A stretch of DNA of 5,047 nt from Dehalococcoidia bacterium. GTDB taxonomy: Bacteria; Chloroflexota; Dehalococcoidia; JACVQG01; JAHKAY01. This document shows positions 1 through 5,047 of the stretch, piece by piece. Each line of letters opens with the position of its first letter. The first letter of the stretch is position 1. A model generated the notes under the pieces. That model ran no database searches. It was not told the DNA's origin and saw nothing but the letters and a program-made list of their open reading frames with translations. The position numbers were made by a program, and so were the translations under genes. The stretch covers positions 1 through 5,047 of the forward strand of contig JASLXN010000123.1 in NCBI GenBank assembly GCA_030740315.1, in the 5' to 3' direction.

Positions 1-512
1 CCATGGTGTGGCTGGATGAGCCTTACATGAGCTCCTTCGGCTCGGGATATCTCGCCCTCGAACGGCACCAGGTAATATCCCTCATAGATGACGTTTTGGA
101 AGGGCTAAATGGTGTGAGGGGCGTGCACTGCTGCGGCAATACCGACTGGTCAGTGCTGCTGGGCACATCCATAGAGGTAATCAACTACGATGCATATAAC
201 TTCGCCGAGACGCTAAGTCTGTACCCGGACGAGGTCAAATCGTTCACAGGCCGGGGTGGGGTCATCGCCTGGGGCATCGTGCCCAACGAGGAGTCCACTC
301 TGGCCGGCGAGACCGCCGCCAGCCTCAAAGACCGTCTAGAGGAGGCCATGGCACCCTTTACCCGCAAAGGTTTCCGGTTCCAGGAACTGGTACAGCGGGG
401 CCTGCTGACCCCATCCTGCGGTCTCTCCTCCCTTTCCCCGGAGGCCGCAGGACACGCCCTGGAGTTGCTGTCCGACCTATCGGCCTTGATGAGAAAACGC
501 CACGGTGGGTAG
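1..512 (+). CDS. MetE-like (core-type) methionine synthase, C-terminal part
   Basis: This is the C-terminal 169 residues of a TIM-barrel protein of the UROD/MetE-like superfamily; the reading frame is open to the left edge, so the first visible ATG at base 3 is probably internal. The proposed reaction is methyl transfer to homocysteine to give methionine. Counting from the codon at base 3, a zinc-site pattern is visible: HCCGNTDW at residues 42-49 (His42 and Cys44 resemble the His-x-Cys ligands of MetE), an acidic position in INYDAY (Asp63), and a late Cys in TPSCGLS (Cys139), matching the C-terminal zinc-binding Cys of MetE. It ends normally about 30 residues after that Cys. Family knowledge: short core methionine synthases of about 310-340 residues lack the N-terminal folate domain of MetE and take methyl groups from corrinoid proteins; the enzyme described from Dehalococcoides (MesD) is the closest relative I can think of. 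The SAM-cycle neighbours support the role. A different methyltransferase of the same superfamily remains possible because the N-terminus is not visible. Confidence 0.75.
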   Translation, partial: MVWLDEPYMSSFGSGYLALERHQVISLIDDVLEGLNGVRGVHCCGNTDWSVLLGTSIEVINYDAYNFAETLSLYPDEVKSFTGRGGVIAWGIVPNEESTLAGETAASLKDRLEEAMAPFTRKGFRFQELVQRGLLTPSCGLSSLSPEAAGHALELLSDLSALMRKRHGG

Positions 513-702
513 ATATTTAAGACAGCCTGCCTCATCACCGAAGCACCATACCAATTTGCTCACCGCGGATACATCCCAACTCCTTGCAAAAGTCTGTGAG
601 GTGGCCGCCTCGGTGGGGCTTGCCACGAAGGTCCTCTGTAATATAGAGGATGGTACGCCACCCTGGATTGAGGATGGCCATTCCACCGGCTACGGAGAGT
701 AG
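505..702 (+). CDS. doubtful 65-residue hypothetical ORF
   Basis: A GTG-initiated frame overlaps the last 8 bases of the upstream gene and ends with a TAG (700-702) ten bases before the kinase start. I do not recognise the product. It has no signal peptide, membrane segment or known motif; the end is acidic and Gly-rich (WIEDGHSTGYGE). For: it nearly fills the only sizeable gap in the operon, its stop lies beside the next ribosome binding site as in translationally coupled genes, and third-position GC is about 57% overall and about 67% in the second half. Against: no convincing Shine-Dalgarno precedes the GTG, the first 30 codons have mixed codon use including TTA and AGA, and chance frames of this length are common. 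It may be non-coding leader sequence. Confidence 0.2.
   Translation: MGRYLRQPASSPKHHTNLLTADTSQLLAKVCEVAASVGLATKVLCNIEDGTPPWIEDGHSTGYGE
620..647 (+). promoter_or_regulatory. candidate sigma70-type promoter upstream of the kinase
   Basis: TTGCCA at 620-625 matches the -35 consensus at 5 of 6 positions. TATAGA at 642-647 matches the -10 consensus at 4 of 6, and the spacing is 16 bases. Transcription would begin near 653-656, giving a leader of roughly 60 bases before the kinase ATG. It lies in the largest gap of the cluster, where an internal promoter for kinase-ahcY-metK would be useful. Matches of this quality occur by chance and the -10 overlaps a hairpin, so this is only a suggestion. Confidence 0.2.
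632..650 (+). other. small hairpin in the gap before the kinase
   Basis: TCCTCT (632-637) pairs perfectly with AGAGGA (645-650) across a 7-base AT-rich loop, and a G-T pair could extend the stem to 7. No T-run follows, so it is not a standard intrinsic terminator. It could be a leader-RNA stem, an mRNA processing site or chance. A second short pairing, GTGG with CCAC around 613-626, lies just upstream, but together they do not form a riboswitch architecture that I recognise. Confidence 0.3.
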
Positions 703-712
703 GCAGAAGAGT

Positions 713-1672
713 ATGGGCGTACTGGTTGTCGGTTCCGTCGGCTACGACACGGTGTGGACCCCTATGGCCTCTGGTAAAGATGTGCGGGGTGGCTCCGCCA
801 CCTTCTCCTCTATCTCAGCCAGCTACATGACCCAGGTCTCTATCGTGGCGGTGGTGGGAGACGATTTTCTTCAAAACCACGTAGGCCTTTTGCAAGGCCA
901 CGGCGTCGACACCTCGGGCTTGGAGGTGTCCCCGGGCAAAACCTTCCGTTGGACGGGCCGCTACGGCGCGGAGGACGTCAACTCCAGGGACACCCTTGAG
1001 ACTCAGCTAAACGTCCTTGCCGAATTCAATCCCACCCTGACGCCGGAGCAGCGAAGACAGGACTGCCTCTTCCTGGCCAACATAGACCCTGAGTTACAGC
1101 TTCAAGTCTTGGAGCAGATGGACCGCCGCCCCAAGCTGGTAGCCGCTGACACCATGAATTTTTGGATTGAGGGTAAAAGAGACGCCTTGGCCAAGGTCAT
1201 TGAGGCGGTGGACATAATTTTCATGGACGAGGACGAGGTACGGCTCTACGCCCAGGAGCCCAATCTGGTGAAGGCTGCTCGCATCATCCACGACCAGGGG
1301 GCCAAGGCTGTCATCGCCAAGCGAGGGGAGCACGGCGTTCTACTGTTCAACCAGGATATGGCCTTCGCCGCTCCCGCTTTCCCCCTGGATAGGGTAGTGG
1401 ACCCCACGGGCGCGGGAGACTCCTTTGCCGGGGGCTTCATGGGATACCTGGCGGAGACTGGGGACACAACTCCCGGGGGCTTTCGTCGGGCTGCAATTCT
1501 GGGATCGGTCATGGGCTCCTTTGCCGTGGAGAGCCTTAGCGTGGAGCGGTTGGGAGGCCTGGCCTACCAGGATCTGAAGGGCAGATTTGATGCCTTTGTG
1601 GGCCTCACTACCTTCAATGGCCTGGGGCCCGGAGAGAGCCTCCCTTGGCGGAACAAAGACGGTAAACTCTAG
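713..1672 (+). CDS. PfkB-family kinase, probable adenosine kinase
   Basis: This is a 319-residue ribokinase/PfkB-fold cytoplasmic kinase. The N-terminus MGVLVVGSVGYDTV is the usual first beta strand. A Gly-Gly substrate-site motif lies at residues 26-27 (VRGGSAT), followed by the VAVVGDDF strand (46-52). KRGEHG (203-208) precedes the C-terminal signature DPTGAGDSFAGG (230-241), which holds the anion hole and the catalytic base Asp236. The NxxE motif appears as DEDE (172-175), with Asp replacing Asn. Substrate cannot be read from the motifs. Adenosine is inferred because the next gene makes adenosine from SAH, and PfkB kinases include adenosine kinases; a ribokinase-like or other nucleoside kinase is the alternative. 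The start at 713 was chosen because in-frame upstream ATGs (650, 674) would add a Pro/Arg-rich tail ahead of the conserved first strand. A GGAG at 694-697 lies rather far upstream (15 bases). The gene is followed 34 bases later by ahcY. Confidence 0.85.
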   Translation: MGVLVVGSVGYDTVWTPMASGKDVRGGSATFSSISASYMTQVSIVAVVGDDFLQNHVGLLQGHGVDTSGLEVSPGKTFRWTGRYGAEDVNSRDTLETQLNVLAEFNPTLTPEQRRQDCLFLANIDPELQLQVLEQMDRRPKLVAADTMNFWIEGKRDALAKVIEAVDIIFMDEDEVRLYAQEPNLVKAARIIHDQGAKAVIAKRGEHGVLLFNQDMAFAAPAFPLDRVVDPTGAGDSFAGGFMGYLAETGDTTPGGFRRAAILGSVMGSFAVESLSVERLGGLAYQDLKGRFDAFVGLTTFNGLGPGESLPWRNKDGKL

Positions 1673-1690
1673 CATTCCAAATCAGAGCAC

Positions 1691-1696
1691 AAGGAG
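1691..1696 (+). promoter_or_regulatory. ribosome binding site that sets the ahcY TTG start
   Basis: AAGGAG lies 10 bases before TTG at 1707. The ahcY frame has no ATG or GTG between here and the conserved N-terminal domain. This site, lying wholly in the gap after the kinase stop codon, is therefore the main evidence for TTG initiation. Confidence 0.7.
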
Positions 1697-1706
1697 AAAT
1701 ATCGGG

Positions 1707-2972
1707 TTGAGCAGTCAATCTAAAGGTGATGTCAAAGACCGTTCCCTTAGCAAGGAAGGCATCTATCGTATCGAATGGGCTGGCCGGGAAATGCCGGTCC
1801 TCAGCCTCATAAGCAAAAGATTCCAGAAAGAGCGTCCCCTAGAGGGCCTCAAAGTATCGGGATGCCTTCACATAACCTCGGAGACGGCTAACCTGGCCCT
1901 GGTCCTGAAGGCCGGCGGGGCAGTCCTGGAGATGTGCGCCAGCAACCCCCTAAGCACCCAGGACGAGGTGGCGGCAGCGCTGGTGACGGAGTACGGAGTG
2001 CCCACCTACGCCATCAAGGGAGAGGATGACGATACCTACTACAGGCATCTTAGCGCTGTCTTGGACCATAAGCCCAACGCGACCATGGACGATGGCGCAG
2101 ACCTGATAGCCAACATCCACCAGAAGCGTAGGGAACTCATCGAAGGCATTATCGGCGGTACGGAGGAGACCACTACCGGGGTCATACGCCTGCGGGCCCT
2201 GGCCAAAGAAGGAAGACTTGAGTACCCCATCATCGCCGTCAACGAGGCCGATACCAAGCACCTTTTTGACAACCGCTACGGAACCGGTCAGAGCACCATA
2301 GACGGCATCACCAGGGTAACCAATGTCCTCTGGGCGGGAAAGAAGGTGGTGGTCTGCGGCTACGGGTGGTGCGGTCGTGGTATCGCTATGCGCGCCCGCG
2401 GCATGGGGTCCCAGGTGATTGTGATTGAGGTGGAGCCGATACCCGCCCTGGAAGCAATCATGGACGGCTTCCAGGTGATGCCACTGCTTGAAGCCGCTCC
2501 GTTAGGGGACATCTTCATCACGGCCACCGGGGGCACATCGGTTATAGACAGGTCCCACTTTGAGGTTATGAAGGACAAGGCATTGCTGGCCAACAGCGGC
2601 CACTTCAATGTTGAGATTGACCTACCTGCTTTAGAGACCCTCGCCGCTAACCGGAAATCCACCCGCCCTCTGGTGGAGGAGTATGCCCTTCGGGATGGAC
2701 GCCGCCTGTATGTGTTGGCCGAGGGCCGCCTGGTAAACCTGGCCGCCGCCGAGGGCCACCCAGCCAGCGTCATGGACATGAGCTTTGCCAACCAGGCCCT
2801 AGCCCTGGAATACCTGGCCACAGGAGAACGGCTGGCCCCGGATGTCTATGTGGTGCCCGAGGCCATAGACCGAGAGGTGGGCCGCCTGAAGCTCAAAAGC
2901 CTAGGCATATCAATAGATTCCCTTACTGCGGAGCAGCAGAGATACCTGGCGTCCTGGGAGATGGGCACCTAA
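1707..2972 (+). CDS. ahcY: adenosylhomocysteinase (S-adenosylhomocysteine hydrolase)
   Basis: A cytoplasmic, NAD-dependent enzyme that reversibly hydrolyses S-adenosylhomocysteine to adenosine and homocysteine, relieving product inhibition of methyltransferases. The 421-residue product shows the substrate domain first: GCLHITSETANL (52-63, with His55 and Thr57), the MDDGADL acidic motif (127-133), EETTTGV (153-159) and NEADTKHLFDNRYG (179-192), which carries catalytic Lys184 and Asp188. The Rossmann NAD motif is GYGWCGRG (218-225), followed by EVEP, then NSGHFNVEID (296-305) and the nucleoside-closing loop EGHPASVMDMSFANQ (349-363). The protein stops after QRYLASWEMGT and lacks the C-terminal Lys-Tyr tail of the longer eukaryotic/proteobacterial form; this and the WCGR variant of the NAD motif fit the shorter archaeal/Thermotoga type. 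The start is TTG; a longer frame running back into the kinase gene (from 1587) is rejected because those residues are antifamily and overlap a solid gene. The neighbours supply both product-consuming steps. Confidence 0.96.
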   Translation: MSSQSKGDVKDRSLSKEGIYRIEWAGREMPVLSLISKRFQKERPLEGLKVSGCLHITSETANLALVLKAGGAVLEMCASNPLSTQDEVAAALVTEYGVPTYAIKGEDDDTYYRHLSAVLDHKPNATMDDGADLIANIHQKRRELIEGIIGGTEETTTGVIRLRALAKEGRLEYPIIAVNEADTKHLFDNRYGTGQSTIDGITRVTNVLWAGKKVVVCGYGWCGRGIAMRARGMGSQVIVIEVEPIPALEAIMDGFQVMPLLEAAPLGDIFITATGGTSVIDRSHFEVMKDKALLANSGHFNVEIDLPALETLAANRKSTRPLVEEYALRDGRRLYVLAEGRLVNLAAAEGHPASVMDMSFANQALALEYLATGERLAPDVYVVPEAIDREVGRLKLKSLGISIDSLTAEQQRYLASWEMGT

Positions 2973-3057
2973 CCCGGCCCACCTCAGTTACAGTGCCGCC
3001 ACCGGACTTTCCTCAACTGGTAAAAACCCGTAGAATAGGCTTTTAAGGAGGGCGCCC
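2973..3057 (+). other. 85-base gap between ahcY and metK
   Basis: No convincing terminator hairpin with a T-run is present, so read-through from ahcY into metK is likely. TAGAAT at 3031-3036 resembles a -10 box (5 of 6 positions), but the sequence about 17 bases upstream (TTTCCT, 3008-3013) is a poor -35. No SAM-riboswitch structure is visible, and the space left before the ribosome binding site is short for one. The end of the gap carries the strong metK ribosome binding site. Confidence 0.4.
3045..3051 (+). promoter_or_regulatory. consensus ribosome binding site of metK
   Basis: AAGGAGG is a full anti-Shine-Dalgarno match, 6 bases before ATG 3058. The in-frame ATG at 3070 would be 18 bases away, so this site decides for the upstream start. 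It is the strongest ribosome binding site in the window, which suggests high translation of metK. Confidence 0.85.
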
Positions 3058-4272
3058 ATGCAAAGCTTTATGAAGAGTTCCGGTGTTTATTTCACCTCGG
3101 AATCGGTCACCGAAGGACACCCTGATAAACTCTGTGACCAGGTATCTGACTCCATACTGGACTCGATCCTGGATAAAGACCCCATGGGCAGAGTTGCGTG
3201 TGAGACGGCAGTCACCAACGGGTTGGTGTTGGTTATGGGCGAAATAACCACTGACTGTTATGTGGATATTACCGCCATCACCCGTAATGTCGTCAAAGAG
3301 ACAGGATATATAAGGCCAGAGTACCGCTTTGACCATGAAAGCTGCGGGGTCATGGTATCCATTCAGGAGCAGTCCCCGGACATCGGGCAGGGAGTAACCC
3401 AGTCCCTAGAGTGGCGGCGGGGCTCACGAGACGAACTGGACAAAGTAGGGGCTGGGGACCAGGGGATGATGGTGGGGTTCGCCTGTAACGAGACCCCTGA
3501 GTATATGCCTCTGCCCATCTCTCTGGCCCATAAGCTCTGCGCGAAGCTGGCCCAGGCGCGAAAGGAGAATGTAGTCCCCTACCTGCGCCCCGATGGCAAG
3601 GCCCAGGTTACCGTGGAATACTGCTATGGGGAACCCAAAGGGGTGGACGCTATAGTCATCGCCGCGCAGCATGACCCCGATGTCCCCGCCGAAAAAATAC
3701 GGGACGATGTGTATGAAGCGGTGGTCCGCCCCGTGGTGCCCTCACATCTTCTGGAGGAGGTATACAGCCGCCAACGGTTGTTCGTTAACACCACCGGAAG
3801 CTTTGTCATCGGTGGGCCTGCGGCAGATTCCGGCCTCACCGGGCGCAAGTTGCTGGTGGACACCTACGGCGGGTTCGCCAGGATTGGTGGCGGCGCCTTC
3901 TCCGGCAAAGACCCCTCCAAGGTGGACCGCTCGGCGGCCTACATAGCCCGTTACATCGCCAAGAACGTTGTCGCCGCCGGGCTGGCAGACCGTTTTGAGA
4001 TTCAGCTCAGCTACGCCATCGGCGTAGCCAACCCTCTCTCCATGTTCGTGGAGAGTTTCGGCTCGGGGAAAGTCCCGGACGAGGTGCTGCTGGCCTTGGT
4101 GCAAAAGCACTTTGATACCCGCCCCGCTGCTATCATTCAGAACCTTCAGTTACTCCGCCCCATTTACCGCGATACAGCGGCCTACGGGCATTTTGGCCGC
4201 GACGGTGCTGATTTCCCATGGGAGCGCACTGACAAGGCCGAGGCGCTGCGCCAGGACGCCGGGCTGGGCTGA
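3058..4272 (+). CDS. metK: S-adenosylmethionine synthetase (methionine adenosyltransferase)
   Basis: A cytoplasmic enzyme that makes S-adenosylmethionine from methionine and ATP, releasing phosphate and diphosphate. The 404-residue length is normal. Motifs in order: FTSESVTEGHPDK (12-24; catalytic His21, Asp23, Lys24), EQSPDIGQGV (104-113), GAGDQG (131-136), RPDGK (177-181), the GLTGRK loop (259-264) preceded by Asp257, GGGAFSGKDPSKVDRS (277-292; Lys284, Lys288 and Asp290 of the active site) and the C-terminal YGHFGR (376-381). All active-site residues I can map from the E. coli enzyme are kept. Departures from the usual motifs are Phe141 for Tyr after GAGDQG, Ser248 for Arg in the NPTGRF segment (here NTTGSF) and Ile276 for His just before GGGAF. 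The gene follows ahcY by 85 bases with its own strong ribosome binding site and is almost joined to the next gene (9 bases). Confidence 0.97.
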   Translation: MQSFMKSSGVYFTSESVTEGHPDKLCDQVSDSILDSILDKDPMGRVACETAVTNGLVLVMGEITTDCYVDITAITRNVVKETGYIRPEYRFDHESCGVMVSIQEQSPDIGQGVTQSLEWRRGSRDELDKVGAGDQGMMVGFACNETPEYMPLPISLAHKLCAKLAQARKENVVPYLRPDGKAQVTVEYCYGEPKGVDAIVIAAQHDPDVPAEKIRDDVYEAVVRPVVPSHLLEEVYSRQRLFVNTTGSFVIGGPAADSGLTGRKLLVDTYGGFARIGGGAFSGKDPSKVDRSAAYIARYIAKNVVAAGLADRFEIQLSYAIGVANPLSMFVESFGSGKVPDEVLLALVQKHFDTRPAAIIQNLQLLRPIYRDTAAYGHFGRDGADFPWERTDKAEALRQDAGLG

Positions 4273-4277
4273 GGAGA
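4271..4277 (+). promoter_or_regulatory. ribosome binding site overlapping the metK stop
   Basis: GAGGAGA overlaps the metK TGA (4270-4272), with its GGAG core at 4273-4276 and 5 bases to ATG 4282. This arrangement suggests co-transcription and translational coupling of the nucleotidyltransferase to metK. Confidence 0.75.
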
Positions 4278-4281
4278 ACAT

Positions 4282-5047
4282 ATGGATGCCATCATACTGG
4301 TCGGCGGCCTGGGCACGCGAATGCGTCCCCTCACTCTGAACACCCCCAAGGCCATGCTCCCCGTGCTGAACAGTCCCTTCTTGGAGCACACATTTCAATA
4401 CCTATTGGACGCCGGCATCAACAGGGTTGTCCTGGCCACCTGCTACCTGCCCACAGCCATTCAGGACTACTTCGGCGACGGCCGCCGCTACCGGCTCCAC
4501 ATAAGCTATATGGTAGAGGACCCACCCTTAGGCACAGGGGGGGCCGTAAAAAACGCCGCCACCCAGGCAGATAGCACTTTCTTAGTCCTCAACGGAGATG
4601 TGTTTACCGACTTAGACTTGAAAGCCCTGATTGCCTTCCACCGAGAGCGCAAGGCCGTGGCTACCATGGCTCTGGCTACAGTGAAAGACCCCTCTGCCTT
4701 CGGGGTGGTGGTAACCGATGACGAAGGTCGGATTACACGGTTTGTTGAGAAACCCCCCCTCGATAAGGCCCCCAGCCACCATATCAACGCCGGTATATAC
4801 ATACTGGAGCCTCATGTGCTGGATGATATCCCCACCGCCGGGACACCCTCCATGCTGGAGCAAGACCTTTTTCCCATGATGGCCAAGCGCCACCACGACT
4901 TCTACGGCTTTCCGTTTGAGGGTTTCTGGCTAGATACCGGCACTCCTCAGAACTACCTGAAGCTCCATCAGCACCTGCTCCTGTCTGGTAGAAGGGACAG
5001 AATCAAGTCCCATGACGGAATACACAAGAATGCCCTAATAAGCGGCC
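4282..5047 (+). CDS. NDP-sugar pyrophosphorylase family nucleotidyltransferase, 5' part
   Basis: The first 255 residues of a sugar-1-phosphate nucleotidyltransferase, open at the right edge. It should couple a sugar 1-phosphate with an NTP to give an NDP-sugar and diphosphate in the cytoplasm. The GT-A-type Rossmann domain begins with the nucleotide-binding loop GGLGTRMRPLT (8-18) and the conserved Lys23 of TPK. It continues with PLGTGGAV (82-89), the metal-binding LNGDVF (103-108, Asp106), FVEKPP (154-159), INAGIYIL (168-175) and FWLDTGTP (215-222, Asp218). From about residue 240 the IKSHDGIHKNALISG stretch looks like the linker into a C-terminal left-handed beta-helix, as in mannose-1-phosphate guanylyltransferase-like and glucose-1-phosphate thymidylyltransferase-like proteins. 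Substrate (mannose, glucose or other) cannot be settled here. The ATG is chosen from the ribosome binding site and the position of the loop. It probably shares the metK transcript, but no direct role in methionine metabolism is evident. Confidence 0.92.
   Translation, partial: MDAIILVGGLGTRMRPLTLNTPKAMLPVLNSPFLEHTFQYLLDAGINRVVLATCYLPTAIQDYFGDGRRYRLHISYMVEDPPLGTGGAVKNAATQADSTFLVLNGDVFTDLDLKALIAFHRERKAVATMALATVKDPSAFGVVVTDDEGRITRFVEKPPLDKAPSHHINAGIYILEPHVLDDIPTAGTPSMLEQDLFPMMAKRHHDFYGFPFEGFWLDTGTPQNYLKLHQHLLLSGRRDRIKSHDGIHKNALISG

Noticed and set aside
632..650. Intrinsic terminator after the methionine synthase gene
   Set aside because: The stem is only 6-7 bp and is followed by ATGGTACG rather than a T-run.
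650..712. Longer kinase start at ATG 650 or 674
   Set aside because: The added residues precede the conserved first beta strand that normally begins PfkB proteins, and no good ribosome binding site sits at the right distance from either ATG; an alternative start is not fully excluded.
513..712. SAH or SAM riboswitch before the kinase
   Set aside because: Only short isolated pairings are visible and no known conserved core sequence is recognised.
1587..1706. N-terminal extension of ahcY by 40 residues from ATG 1587
   Set aside because: It overlaps 86 bases of the well-supported kinase gene in another frame and has no family resemblance; a good ribosome binding site supports TTG 1707.
2360..2821. 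153-codon minus-strand frame inside ahcY
   Set aside because: It is an Arg/Ser-rich antisense shadow of a strongly conserved gene with no recognisable motif.
2973..3057. SAM riboswitch before metK
   Set aside because: The gap is 85 bases with no clear multi-stem junction, kink-turn or anti-terminator arrangement; I see no match to a SAM-I, SAM-II or SAH riboswitch by eye. A covariance-model search would be decisive.
3742..4110. 122-codon minus-strand frame inside metK
   Set aside because: It lies opposite the most conserved MetK motifs and has no ribosome binding site or family features.
4506..4896. Minus-strand frames opposite the nucleotidyltransferase
   Set aside because: The plus-strand frame shows a complete ordered set of family motifs across the same bases.

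Overview
The window is a compact, entirely plus-strand gene cluster for the activated-methyl (S-adenosylmethionine, SAM) cycle, followed by the start of an NDP-sugar pyrophosphorylase gene. It is moderately GC-rich with short gaps between genes. The gene types suggest an anaerobic bacterium of the Chloroflexota, class Dehalococcoidia or similar: a short 'core' MetE-like methionine synthase and a 421-residue archaeal/Thermotoga-type S-adenosylhomocysteine (SAH) hydrolase. This taxonomic guess rests on remembered family resemblance, not on a search, and other anaerobic lineages are possible.

Layout: 1-512 is the C-terminal half of a MetE-like methionine synthase, cut by the window's left edge. 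513-712 is a 200-base gap with a doubtful 65-codon reading frame, a 6-bp hairpin and a weak sigma70-like promoter candidate. 713-1672 is a PfkB-family kinase, probably acting on adenosine. 1707-2972 is SAH hydrolase (ahcY), with a TTG start behind a clear Shine-Dalgarno sequence. 3058-4272 is SAM synthetase (metK) behind a perfect AAGGAGG. From 4282 to the right edge runs a nucleotidyltransferase whose ribosome binding site overlaps the metK stop codon.

How the genes fit together: MetK makes SAM from methionine and ATP. Methyltransferases turn SAM into SAH. AhcY splits SAH into adenosine and homocysteine. The PfkB kinase probably phosphorylates adenosine to AMP, which pulls the reversible AhcY reaction forward. 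The MetE-like enzyme remethylates homocysteine to methionine. All steps of the cycle except the SAM-consuming methyltransferases are therefore in one run of four genes. The fifth gene probably belongs to nucleotide-sugar or glycan synthesis and may simply share the transcript.

I found no mobile element, CRISPR array, tRNA, rRNA or recognisable riboswitch. The most interesting points are the methyl donor of the short methionine synthase, the kinase assignment, the unexplained 200-base gap and a few substitutions in conserved MetK motifs. I do not see a wholly new system here.
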